From: an uncultured Bacteroidota bacterium
GTDB taxonomy: Bacteria; Bacteroidota; Bacteroidia; Flavobacteriales; Schleiferiaceae
Assembly (NCBI GenBank): GCA_913056475.1
Contig: CAJXMS010000148.1
Location: 1 to 5,918, forward strand
Direction: 5' to 3'
DNA: 5,918 nt
In this document: in pieces, positions 1-5,918 of the stretch
Position numbering within the stretch: the first letter of the stretch is position 1
Layout: each line of letters opens with the position of its first letter
Program-made: the position numbers and the translations under genes
The notes under the pieces: model-generated
What the model saw: the letters and a program-made list of their open reading frames with translations, nothing else
Told to the model about the DNA's origin: nothing
The model's database searches: none

Positions 1-491
1 AAGCCACAAAAACAAATTGGACCTTTGATCGGGTAGATTCTTTGGAAGCGCGTCTGCGCCAAAGGAGCCAGCTCGATACCCTACTGGTAGACTCCCTTGC
101 GGCCGGTTATAAGGCCCTGGCCGCCAGCGATAGCCTTTCGGATTCTACCCAGGCTAAGTTATGGCTGCGCCGGGGTGATGTGTACCGGGCTTTTCACGGC
201 CCCAGAGATAAACAGGCCCTGGCGGCTTACCGCCGCGTGGTAGATTCCTTTGCCTACACCAGCCAGGCGGCACAGGCCGCACTGGCCAGCGGCTTACTTT
301 ACGAGCGCCGAGGCAATACCCCGATGGCCGCCGGCGCTTACCGTCTTATTCTGGACCGCTTTCCCAGCAGCCCGCTGGCCGATGATGCCCAAAACCTACT
401 CGACCTCCTGAGGCAAAGCCCGGACCAGCAAAAAGAGCAAATTAAACGTTGGATAGAAAATAGTGACACGGCGGCATCTGCTGCCAAGTAA
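1..491 (+). CDS. TPR-repeat protein, C-terminal fragment (5' end outside window)
   Basis: The frame is open from the left edge (first full codon at base 3) to a TAA at 489-491, giving 162 residues with no in-frame ATG that looks like a real start; a TTG at 42 is possible but the frame continues upstream, so the gene is most likely truncated by the window. The visible part is helical and alanine/leucine-rich. It holds at least two tetratricopeptide-like units: one around AKLWLRRGDVYRAF and the following AALAAYRR-type helix, and a clearer one with LLYERRGN, then YRLILDRFPSSPLADDA. The FPxSxLADxA ending is typical of the TPR type found in BamD/YbgF-like periplasmic and lipoprotein scaffolds. The last ~30 residues are charged and then Ala/Ser-rich, probably a disordered tail. 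TPRs mediate protein contacts, and no enzymatic motif is visible. Cell location cannot be judged because the N-terminus is missing. TPR assignment is fairly firm; the specific role is unknown. Confidence 0.75.
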   Translation, partial: ATKTNWTFDRVDSLEARLRQRSQLDTLLVDSLAAGYKALAASDSLSDSTQAKLWLRRGDVYRAFHGPRDKQALAAYRRVVDSFAYTSQAAQAALASGLLYERRGNTPMAAGAYRLILDRFPSSPLADDAQNLLDLLRQSPDQQKEQIKRWIENSDTAASAAK

Positions 492-561
492 TTTGGCTTG
501 AAATGCCGCAATTTTTTCCCCTAAGGGGCGGGCAACGGTATTCGGTTTATTAAGCGAAAAC

Positions 562-569
562 TATTTTTG
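562..569 (+). promoter_or_regulatory. Candidate Bacteroidota -7 promoter element (TATTTTTG) before the DUF5606 gene
   Basis: TATTTTTG matches the TAnnTTTG -7 consensus of the Bacteroidota housekeeping sigma factor. It lies in the only sizeable intergenic gap left of mazG, 56 bases before the ATG at 626, so transcription would start near 574-577 and leave a leader of about 50 nt. I find no good TTG-type -33 element at the expected 19-21 base spacing (the region around 541-545 reads TTCGG), so support rests on the -7 match and position only. Confidence 0.45.
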
Positions 570-589
570 CGCCCTGGCCATACGGGCGC
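569..589. repeat. GC-only inverted repeat (6-base arms, 9-base spacer) at the presumed transcription start
   Basis: GCGCCC at 569-574 and GGGCGC at 584-589 are perfect inverted arms separated by nine bases, which themselves contain the palindrome TGGCCA (575-580). The left arm begins at the last base of the candidate -7 element. No T-run follows on the plus strand (T's come before it instead), and on the minus strand the repeat is followed by A's, so it is not an intrinsic terminator in either direction. It could be an operator over the start site, an RNA hairpin if transcription starts further upstream, or chance in GC-rich DNA. Confidence 0.4.
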
Positions 590-625
590 CATTAAGGAGA
601 AAACAACCCCAGAAATACACCAATT

Positions 626-1096
626 ATGAATTTAGAAAACATCCTGGCCATCCGGGGTAAATCAGGCTTGTACAAACTGGTGGCGCAGAGCCGAGCCGGG
701 GTGATCGTGGAGTCCATCCCGGAAGGTAAGCGCTTTCCGGTAAACCAAACCGGTAATGTGAGTGCACTGAGCGAAATAGCTATTTATACCTACGCTGAAG
801 AGGTGCCCCTGGCGGAGGTTTACGATAAAATAGCCCAGAAGGAGGGGGATCAGCCCACCATCGACCCTAAGCAATGCAACGAGCAGGAGCTGCGCAGCTA
901 CATGGACGAGATCCTTCCTGACTACGACGAGGATCGCGTGTACAAGAGCGATCTGGAAAAACTCTTTAAGTGGTACAATCTCCTTCGCCAGCACGACCTG
1001 CTCAAGCCCGATCAGGAGGCGCAAGAGGAAGAAGCTTCGGAAGCAAAGGAAAAGCAGGATACCCCTAAGGATACAGAGGATGGCGCAGCAGGATAA
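626..1096 (+). CDS. DUF5606-family protein (conserved Bacteroidota protein of unknown function)
   Basis: A 156-residue soluble protein with no signal peptide or membrane segment, so probably cytoplasmic. I recognise the N-terminus (MNLENILAI, then GKSGLYKLVAQ, and the IPEGKRFPV stretch near 31-39) as the DUF5606 family, a small conserved family of Bacteroidota. Residues 1-48 look like a compact beta domain. Residues ~49-120 look helical, with an acidic stretch DEILPDYDEDRVY (94-106) and the conserved-looking LFKWYNLL (113-120). From ~126 the chain is an acidic, Glu/Lys/Ala-rich low-complexity tail that is probably disordered. The ATG at 626 puts the family N-terminus exactly at residue 1. An AAGGAG sits at 594-599, 26 bases from the start and too far for a normal Shine-Dalgarno. 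The stop lies 17 bases inside mazG, so the two are probably co-transcribed and translationally coupled. Function is unknown; pairing with mazG hints at a nucleotide or stress-related role, which is only inference. Confidence 0.85.
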   Translation: MNLENILAIRGKSGLYKLVAQSRAGVIVESIPEGKRFPVNQTGNVSALSEIAIYTYAEEVPLAEVYDKIAQKEGDQPTIDPKQCNEQELRSYMDEILPDYDEDRVYKSDLEKLFKWYNLLRQHDLLKPDQEAQEEEASEAKEKQDTPKDTEDGAAG

Positions 1097-1886
1097 GGCT
1101 CCCCAACCAGCAAGCAAAGCGGAAAAAATGGCCGCCTTTGGTCGCTTGCTCGATATCATGGACGACTTACGTAGCCAGTGCCCTTGGGACCGCAAGCAAA
1201 CCATGGAATCCCTTCGGCCGCTTACCATTGAGGAAACCTACGAACTAGGCGATGCTATCCTGGATGCAGATTTGCCCGAGGTGAGCAAAGAGCTGGGCGA
1301 CATCATGCTGCACCTGGTCTTTTACGCCAAAATAGGGGAGGAGAAAGAGGCTTTTGACATCAGCCAAGTCCTGCACGGGCTCTGCGAAAAGCTGATCAGC
1401 CGCCATCCCCATATTTACGGAGATGTGCAGGCCCCCGATGAGGAAGCCTTAAAAGCCAACTGGGAAAAACTCAAGCTCAAAGAGGGAAAAAAGTCCGTTC
1501 TGGAGGGCGTGCCGCGCTCCCTACCCGCGATGGTGAAAGCCACTCGCATTCAGGACAAGGCCCGGGGCGCTGGTTTTGACTGGGAGCAATCCGAACAGGT
1601 ATGGGATAAAGTAACGGAAGAGCTGAACGAGCTTCGCCAGGCCCATGAAGAACGAGACGCGGTAGAAACCGAAAAGGAGCTGGGTGACGTGCTATTTTCC
1701 CTCATCAATCTGAGCCGCCATTTAGAAGTAGACCCTGAATCAGCCTTAGAACGGACCAATAAGAAATTTATGAATCGCTTTCACTACCTGGAAGGAGAGG
1801 TCCGGCGCCAGGAAAAGTCACTTAGTGACATGAGCCTGGCCGAAATGGACCGCTACTGGGAAGAAGCCAAGCGGCGCGAGCGCTAG
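1080..1886 (+). CDS. mazG: Nucleoside triphosphate pyrophosphohydrolase MazG
   Basis: MazG hydrolyses (d)NTPs to the monophosphate and pyrophosphate in the cytoplasm; in E. coli it is linked to nucleotide-pool cleaning and to lowering (p)ppGpp during starvation. At 268 residues it has the full two-domain length (E. coli about 263). The N-terminal MazG domain shows CPWDRKQT (34-41), EETYE (51-55) and ELGDIMLH (71-78), the EExxE...ExxD Mg2+-binding pattern. HPHIYGD follows at 109-115, then the inter-domain motif ATRIQDKARGAGFDW (154-168). The C-terminal domain repeats the pattern with EELNEL (180-185) and KELGDVLFSLINLSRHL (199-215), ending in NKKFMNRFHYLE (227-238). All acidic ligand positions I can judge are intact in both halves. 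The ATG at 1080 overlaps the DUF5606 gene by 17 bases. The first ~15 residues (Gln/Ala/Pro/Lys-rich) are a non-conserved lead-in, and Met17 is an alternative start closer to the domain edge. Annotation is confident. Confidence 0.96.
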   Translation: MAQQDKAPQPASKAEKMAAFGRLLDIMDDLRSQCPWDRKQTMESLRPLTIEETYELGDAILDADLPEVSKELGDIMLHLVFYAKIGEEKEAFDISQVLHGLCEKLISRHPHIYGDVQAPDEEALKANWEKLKLKEGKKSVLEGVPRSLPAMVKATRIQDKARGAGFDWEQSEQVWDKVTEELNELRQAHEERDAVETEKELGDVLFSLINLSRHLEVDPESALERTNKKFMNRFHYLEGEVRRQEKSLSDMSLAEMDRYWEEAKRRER

Positions 1887-1922
1887 AGAGAAGACGCCTA
1901 AGCCCTGCCCTCGCTATTTTTC

Positions 1923-1930
1923 TATCTTTG
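1923..1930 (+). promoter_or_regulatory. Candidate Bacteroidota -7 promoter element (TATCTTTG) before the yfhO-type gene
   Basis: TATCTTTG fits TAnnTTTG and lies in the 73-base gap between mazG and the membrane-protein gene, 29 bases before its ATG. Transcription would start near 1935-1938, leaving a short ~25 nt leader. No TTG is present at the expected -33 position (around 1900), so the promoter is incomplete by consensus. As at 562-569, the motif is followed directly by a GCGCC string. It would make the yfhO-epimerase-deacetylase unit independent of the mazG transcript. Confidence 0.4.
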
Positions 1931-1959
1931 GCGCCGTTCACTCCATAGCTCCCCTCATT

Positions 1960-4482
1960 ATGCAGATTATACCGAGCAATACCTGGCGGTCTTTTTTTAT
2001 TGCCTTTGGCATCTTTTTGGTAGCCGGCGCCTTGTACTTCCTGCCTTCGCTCCAGGGCAAGGAGCTGGAGCAAGGGGATGTTACCCAGTTTCGCGGCTCC
2101 GCCAGCGAAATCATTAAGTACCGGGAAATGGGGCGGTCTATTTATTGGACCAACGCCATGTTTTCAGGGATGCCCAATTATGGCATTTCCGTGATCAATC
2201 CCAGCAATTTTATCCGCTACGTACCCCTGGTCTTTCGGAAAGGACTGGGCGGCCCCTACGGACTTTTTGTTTTGATGAGCCTGGGCTTTTTCGTTTTGAT
2301 GATGGCCACCCGTATAGATTTGCGCATCGCGATCGGCGCTTCGCTGGCTTACGCCCTTTCCAGTTATTTTATCATTGTTTTGGCGGCCGGGCACGCGGCT
2401 AAATTTCATGCCATGGCTTATTTGCCGGTGATCCTGGCCGGCTTCATTTGGGCCTTCCGACGGAAATCGCCCTGGATAGGGGCGGCCGTTACGGGCGTAG
2501 GTACCGCCCTGGAGATCAATGCCGGCCACCCCCAAATGGCTTATTATTTTTTCTTTGTGTTGCTGGCGGTGGTCATCTACGAGTTGCAAAAAGCCCTCCG
2601 ACATGGTCAGTTTCAGCCCTTTTTGAAACGAGGCTTAATGGTGCTCCTGGCGGCCGTTTTGGGGGTAGCAACCCAGTATCCTTATCTAAGCCGTACCCTC
2701 CACTACAGTGCGTTTTCAACCCGCGGGGCCTCGGAATTGAGCGCGGAGCTGCTCGGTGAAGGGGAAGACCAAGACGGGCTGGACAAAGGCTACATTACCG
2801 ATTGGAGCTACGGGGTGGGAGAAACCTTCTCCTGGTTGATCCCCAATTTTAAGGGCGGGGTATCACAGCAACTGGCCACCCAGGAAAAAGCCCTGGAAGC
2901 GGTCAACCCCCGCTTCAAGAGAGCCGTGGGAGGCCAGTCCCAGTATTGGGGCAATCAGCCTTTCGTAAGCGGCCCCGTCTACATCGGAGCCTTTGTGTTG
3001 CTCTTGGGCCTCTTTGGCTTTTTCTTTTTGCGGCCCGGCTACCGTATTCCCTATCTGATTGCCCTTGTTTTGATGACCATGCTCAGTTGGGGGAAAAACT
3101 TCGAGGCGCTTACGAACTTCTTTATAGATTACGTACCCCTGTACGATAAATTCCGGGCGGTATCCTCCATCATGGTGATTCCTTCCTTCCTGTTTCCTTT
3201 CATCAGTGCCCTCACTCTCCAGCGTCTTCTGGAAAAACCAGAAGCCCTGCAGCAAGCCAGCGGGATGGGCAGCCTCAATTTTCAAAAGCTCTTTTACGTA
3301 GTAGCCGGCGTACTGGTGGCCTTTTGCGGCCTTTCCTACGTAGCACCGGATATGGTAAACTCCTTTCTGAGTAACCAGGAAGCCAGTCAGCTGCCGAGCC
3401 GTCTTAGCAAGGCCGGATTTTCCACCGCCCAGGCCAATAGCTTTATGGCCCAGCTGGAAAAAGCCCGGGAAGTGGTTTTCCAGGCTGATGCCGCGCGCTC
3501 GCTTTTTGTTCTCCTCCTGGGCCTGGGCCTGTTTTTCGTTTGGCAGCGCCGCATTCTCTCCGGGCGCTGGCTGGCCATCAGCCTGAGCATCCTCATGGTA
3601 GGAGACCTCTGGATGGTAGACCGCCGTTATCTGGGCACCGATAACTTTGTAGAGGAAACTACCGCCCAAAAGCCCCAAAAAACCCCGGCCGACCAGGCTA
3701 TTCTCCGTGATGATGACCCTTACTTCCGGGTGCTAAACCTTACTGTTTCGCCCTTTAATGATGCCACGACCTCTTTTTTCCACAAATCCATTGGAGGCTA
3801 CAGTGGCATCAAACTCAAAAAGTACCAGGAGCTCATCGATTTTTACCTGCAAGGCGAGCTTCAAACCCTCATGCAGGGCCTCCAAAACGGAAAACCGCAG
3901 CCGCAGCAGCTTTTCAGCCAAACGCCCCTGCTCAATGCCCTGAACACCAAATACCTTATCGTTAACAAAAACGGGCGCCCGCTTGAAAACCCCCGGCGGC
4001 ACGGCAATGCCTGGTTTGTCTCCGGCCTGGAGAGTGTACCAGACGCCGACGCGGAGATCCAGGCCCTGGGCCAGGTTAACCTTCGCGAAAAGGCGGTGGT
4101 CCGGGAGCCCATGCGGGCGCGTTTGGCCAGCGGGCCAAATGTGCCCTTCGCGCCGAGCGGCCAGATCAGCTTAAGCTCCTATGATCCCGAGAAACTTGTG
4201 TATCAAAGTAAAAGCCCCCAAGATGGCTTAGTGGTCTTTTCGGAAATATATTTCCCTGAAGGCTGGAAGCTCCAAGTGGATGGCGAAGAAACGCCTCTTA
4301 TTCGCACCAATTACTTGATGCGGGGAGCGGTGATCCCGGCAGGAGCGCATACCATTACCATGACTTTTGAGAAAGATTTCCAAACGGCCCGCATGATCGG
4401 TATTCTGGCCCACGTACTCCTCCTGGGGCTGGTGGTTACCGCCGTGCTTATGTATCGGCGCCGTAGCAAGGTTTCGCAATGA
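1960..4482 (+). CDS. YfhO-family polytopic membrane protein (GT-C-like)
   Basis: An 840-residue inner-membrane protein. A first membrane segment (~10-29) leads to an exported loop with GKELEQGDVTQ (33-43), whose acidic residues resemble the first-loop acidic site of GT-C glycosyltransferases. Hydrophobic segments follow at roughly 97-116, 124-143, 149-166, 192-208, 223-240, 333-356, 362-377, 401-420, 442-462, 512-528 and 533-550. A soluble region (~555-808) comes next, then a final segment (811-831) and a basic tail RRRSK. Family-typical patches are NAMFSGMPNYG (65-75), AGHAAKFHAMAYLP (143-156), NAGHPQMAYYF (187-197), IGGYSGIKLKKYQ (611-623), LLNALNTKYLI (657-667) and SEIYFPEGWKLQVDG (761-775). 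This is the Bacteroidota YfhO type. In Bacillus and Listeria, YfhO-family proteins take part in attaching sugars to lipoteichoic acid; the Bacteroidota target is not known to me. The ATG at 1960 precedes a short polar lead-in to the first segment and no upstream in-frame ATG exists. The stop overlaps the epimerase start, so both act probably on one glycan. Family firm, substrate inferred. Confidence 0.9.
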   Translation: MQIIPSNTWRSFFIAFGIFLVAGALYFLPSLQGKELEQGDVTQFRGSASEIIKYREMGRSIYWTNAMFSGMPNYGISVINPSNFIRYVPLVFRKGLGGPYGLFVLMSLGFFVLMMATRIDLRIAIGASLAYALSSYFIIVLAAGHAAKFHAMAYLPVILAGFIWAFRRKSPWIGAAVTGVGTALEINAGHPQMAYYFFFVLLAVVIYELQKALRHGQFQPFLKRGLMVLLAAVLGVATQYPYLSRTLHYSAFSTRGASELSAELLGEGEDQDGLDKGYITDWSYGVGETFSWLIPNFKGGVSQQLATQEKALEAVNPRFKRAVGGQSQYWGNQPFVSGPVYIGAFVLLLGLFGFFFLRPGYRIPYLIALVLMTMLSWGKNFEALTNFFIDYVPLYDKFRAVSSIMVIPSFLFPFISALTLQRLLEKPEALQQASGMGSLNFQKLFYVVAGVLVAFCGLSYVAPDMVNSFLSNQEASQLPSRLSKAGFSTAQANSFMAQLEKAREVVFQADAARSLFVLLLGLGLFFVWQRRILSGRWLAISLSILMVGDLWMVDRRYLGTDNFVEETTAQKPQKTPADQAILRDDDPYFRVLNLTVSPFNDATTSFFHKSIGGYSGIKLKKYQELIDFYLQGELQTLMQGLQNGKPQPQQLFSQTPLLNALNTKYLIVNKNGRPLENPRRHGNAWFVSGLESVPDADAEIQALGQVNLREKAVVREPMRARLASGPNVPFAPSGQISLSSYDPEKLVYQSKSPQDGLVVFSEIYFPEGWKLQVDGEETPLIRTNYLMRGAVIPAGAHTITMTFEKDFQTARMIGILAHVLLLGLVVTAVLMYRRRSKVSQ

Positions 4483-5540
4483 AAGTCCTATCGGTAGTGG
4501 GCACCCGCCCGCAAATCATAAAGCTGGCTCCCCTCTGCAAAGCAATGGAGGCTTATCCACAACTCACCCACGCCGTGTGCCATACCGGCCAGCACACGGA
4601 TGTCCTCTTAAGCGAGGTTTTTTTTCAGCAGCTGGGCATCCCTAAGCCCCACTTTCACTTTGAGCTTCAAGCCCAAACCGCCCTGGGCAAAGTACACCAG
4701 ATGATGACCCAGCTGAGCTCTCTGTTCCATCTGGAGGAGCCGGACTGGGTGCTGCTTTACGGAGATACCAATACCACCCTGGCGGGGGCCCTGGTGGCGA
4801 AGCTGATGGGCATCAAGACGGCTCACATAGAAGCGGGCCTTCGCAGCTATCGTAAGAGCATGCCGGAAGAATTTAACCGCATAACCAGTGATGCCGCGGC
4901 CGATCTTCTTTTTACTTCCAGCCACAAGGGGAGCGAAACCCTCAAAGTGGAGGCCAATCCCGCCCCGGTAGTATACTGCGGCGACCTGATGTACGAAAGC
5001 CAACAGCTGGCTTTGCAGGCCTCACCCCAATGGCCTTCGGAAATGGGACAGGTGCCCGGATCGTATTTGCTCTTTACCCTTCACCGGCGGGAGAACCTCA
5101 CCGAACAGCGGCTCAATCAGTGCTCGGCCCTGCTGCATCGCCTGGCCCAGCATTACACCATAATATTTCCCCTGCATCCGGGTACCCGAAAAGCCATGAA
5201 GGCCCGGCATTTTCCGGAAAACCTGGTTCCCATAGATCCTCTGGGCTACGTGGAAATGACCCACCTCTTAAAAGGGGCGCAGGCCTTGCTTACCGATAGC
5301 GGCGGGCTCCAAAAGGAAGCTTACTACCTCAAAACCCCCTGCCTTACCTTGCGCGCGGAAACAGAATGGACGGAACTGATAGAAGCCGGCGTGAATCAGC
5401 TTACTGACCTGGAAGAAGAGCGGGTCATGAAGGGGCTGGCCCATTTTGAGCAGCAGCCTCCCGCCTTTCCCCAGTCGCTTTACCATGAGGTACCCGCCAG
5501 TAAAACCATTATAGAAACCCTCTTAAACGCGCAATCCTAA
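4479..5540 (+). CDS. wecB: UDP-N-acetylglucosamine 2-epimerase (non-hydrolysing, WecB family)
   Basis: Interconverts UDP-GlcNAc and UDP-ManNAc in the cytoplasm, supplying ManNAc-type sugars for surface polysaccharide. Its 353 residues are near full family length and show the two-Rossmann (GT-B-like) pattern. N-terminal GTRPQIIKLAPL (8-19), HTGQHTD (35-41), YGDTNTTLAGAL (94-105), AHIEAGLRSY (115-124) and MPEEFNR (128-134) are followed by TLHRREN (200-206), PLHPGTRKA (231-239), TDSGGLQKEAYYLKTPCLTLR (in two parts, 272-282 and 283-292) and ETEWTE (294-299). By comparison with E. coli WecB, the catalytic candidates are Asp96, Glu118, Glu131 and His202, all present. The YGDTNTTLAG and RKSMPEE wording is closer to O-antigen-type epimerases such as WbpI/CapG relatives than to enterobacterial WecB, so a modified substrate such as a diacetamido-uronic acid sugar is possible. 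The start ATG shares four bases (ATGA) with the yfhO stop, implying translational coupling, and the next gene follows after 3 bases. Family certain; exact substrate and therefore the symbol less so. Confidence 0.92.
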   Translation: MKVLSVVGTRPQIIKLAPLCKAMEAYPQLTHAVCHTGQHTDVLLSEVFFQQLGIPKPHFHFELQAQTALGKVHQMMTQLSSLFHLEEPDWVLLYGDTNTTLAGALVAKLMGIKTAHIEAGLRSYRKSMPEEFNRITSDAAADLLFTSSHKGSETLKVEANPAPVVYCGDLMYESQQLALQASPQWPSEMGQVPGSYLLFTLHRRENLTEQRLNQCSALLHRLAQHYTIIFPLHPGTRKAMKARHFPENLVPIDPLGYVEMTHLLKGAQALLTDSGGLQKEAYYLKTPCLTLRAETEWTELIEAGVNQLTDLEEERVMKGLAHFEQQPPAFPQSLYHEVPASKTIIETLLNAQS

Positions 5541-5543
5541 ATT

Positions 5544-5918
5544 ATGACCGGACCGAAAACCGTACTCTTACTGGCACCGCATACCGACGATGCCGAACTG
5601 GGCTGTGGGGGCACCATGGCCCGTATGCTGGAAAACGATGTGAAAATTTACGTGGCGGCCTTTAGCACCGCCCGGGCCAGCCTGCCCGAAGGTAGCGATC
5701 CAGACCTCCTTCGCAATGAATTTAAAGATGCCATGAAGAGTTTTGGCATAGGGGAGGATCAGTTTTTTATCTATGACTATGAGGTGCGTAAACTATCTTA
5801 TCACCGCCAGGAAGTTTTGGAAGAGCTGGTGAAACTGCGCAGTCAACTGCGGCCGGATATGGTATTACTGCCCAGCGGTAGTGATCTTCATCAGGATCAT
5901 CAGGTCGTTTATAACGAA
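5544..5918 (+). CDS. PIG-L / LmbE-family zinc deacetylase (3' end outside window)
   Basis: Visible are 125 residues from an ATG three bases after the epimerase stop; the frame stays open to the right edge, where a family member of roughly 220-250 residues would be about half complete. PIG-L/LmbE proteins remove N-acetyl groups from GlcNAc-type sugars in a zinc-dependent reaction. Metal-site motif one is APHTDDAELGCGG (11-23), with His13, Asp15 and Asp16; motif two is HQDH (116-119), with His119. By analogy to MshB, His13/Asp16/His119 bind zinc and Asp15 acts as base. Thr replaces the usual Pro of HPDD; I recall this HTDD...HQDH pattern from a LmbE subgroup common in polysaccharide clusters, so it is not evidence of inactivity. 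FSTARASLPEG (40-50) and IYDYEVRK (76-83) also fit that subgroup. It lacks the GTRGT-type string expected of bacillithiol BshB1. No signal peptide, so likely cytoplasmic, acting on a nucleotide- or lipid-linked sugar. Substrate unknown. Confidence 0.88.
   Translation, partial: MTGPKTVLLLAPHTDDAELGCGGTMARMLENDVKIYVAAFSTARASLPEGSDPDLLRNEFKDAMKSFGIGEDQFFIYDYEVRKLSYHRQEVLEELVKLRSQLRPDMVLLPSGSDLHQDHQVVYNE

Noticed and set aside
516..534. CCCCTAAGGGG after a T-run, considered as a terminator of the TPR gene
   Set aside because: The stem is only 4-5 bases with an almost absent loop, and the T-run precedes the stem instead of following it; on the minus strand it is followed by A's.
594..599. AAGGAG as the ribosome binding site of the DUF5606 gene
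   Set aside because: It is 26 bases from the ATG, well beyond usable spacing, and Bacteroidota generally do not depend on Shine-Dalgarno pairing.
662..1228. A 188-codon minus-strand open frame opposite the DUF5606 gene and the mazG start
   Set aside because: No family resemblance; the Leu/Val-rich run is the complement of the Glu/Lys/Gln-rich DUF5606 coding sequence. Both plus-strand genes here are firm.
1876..1930. GCGAG (1876-1880) pairing with CTCGC (1910-1914) before a T-rich stretch, considered as a mazG terminator
   Set aside because: A five-base stem with a loop of about 29 bases is too weak, and the T-rich stretch is better explained as part of the candidate promoter.
2863..3678. 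A 271-codon open frame on the minus strand, inside the yfhO-type gene
   Set aside because: Its product is a Gln/Gly/His/Lys-rich string with no recognisable domain, and it is the mirror of a well-supported membrane-protein gene in high-GC DNA.
5544..5918. Assignment of the PIG-L protein as bacillithiol deacetylase BshB1
   Set aside because: The residues after the first metal motif do not contain the GTRGT-like string I expect in BshB1, and the neighbours are sugar-nucleotide genes.

Overview
The window looks like a chromosomal stretch from a member of the Bacteroidota with a fairly high G+C content. My best guess is the Saprospiria / Lewinella-like side of the phylum. The main support is a DUF5606-family gene, a family I know only from Bacteroidota, sitting directly before mazG, together with a large YfhO-family membrane protein of the Bacteroidota type. 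Two intergenic TAnnTTTG elements, the -7 consensus of this phylum, also fit, as does the lack of consistent Shine-Dalgarno sequences. The genus is a guess. All recognisable genes lie on the plus strand and the window is densely coding.

Layout: (1) positions 1-491 hold the C-terminal part of a TPR protein whose start lies outside the window. (2) A 134-base intergenic region (492-625) carries a candidate promoter element and a GC-rich inverted repeat. (3) Positions 626-1886 hold a two-gene unit, a DUF5606 protein and the nucleotide pyrophosphohydrolase MazG, overlapping by 17 bases. (4) A 73-base gap (1887-1959) holds a second TAnnTTTG element. (5) From 1960 to the right edge runs a tight three-gene unit: an 840-residue YfhO-family polytopic membrane protein, a non-hydrolysing UDP-GlcNAc 2-epimerase (WecB family) starting inside the yfhO stop codon (ATGA overlap), and, three bases after the epimerase stop, a PIG-L/LmbE-family deacetylase cut by the window end.

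The left half is housekeeping: nucleotide-pool or stress-related hydrolysis beside a conserved small protein of unknown function. The right half reads as a small surface-glycan unit: a nucleotide-sugar epimerase, a probable sugar N-deacetylase and a GT-C-like membrane protein. YfhO proteins in Firmicutes take part in GlcNAc decoration of lipoteichoic acid, so a role in modifying an envelope glycan is a reasonable but untested inference. I see no RNA genes, mobile elements, CRISPR arrays or convincing intrinsic terminators. The most interesting item is the coupled yfhO-epimerase-deacetylase arrangement. Each family is known, so this is a functional hypothesis, not a clearly new system.
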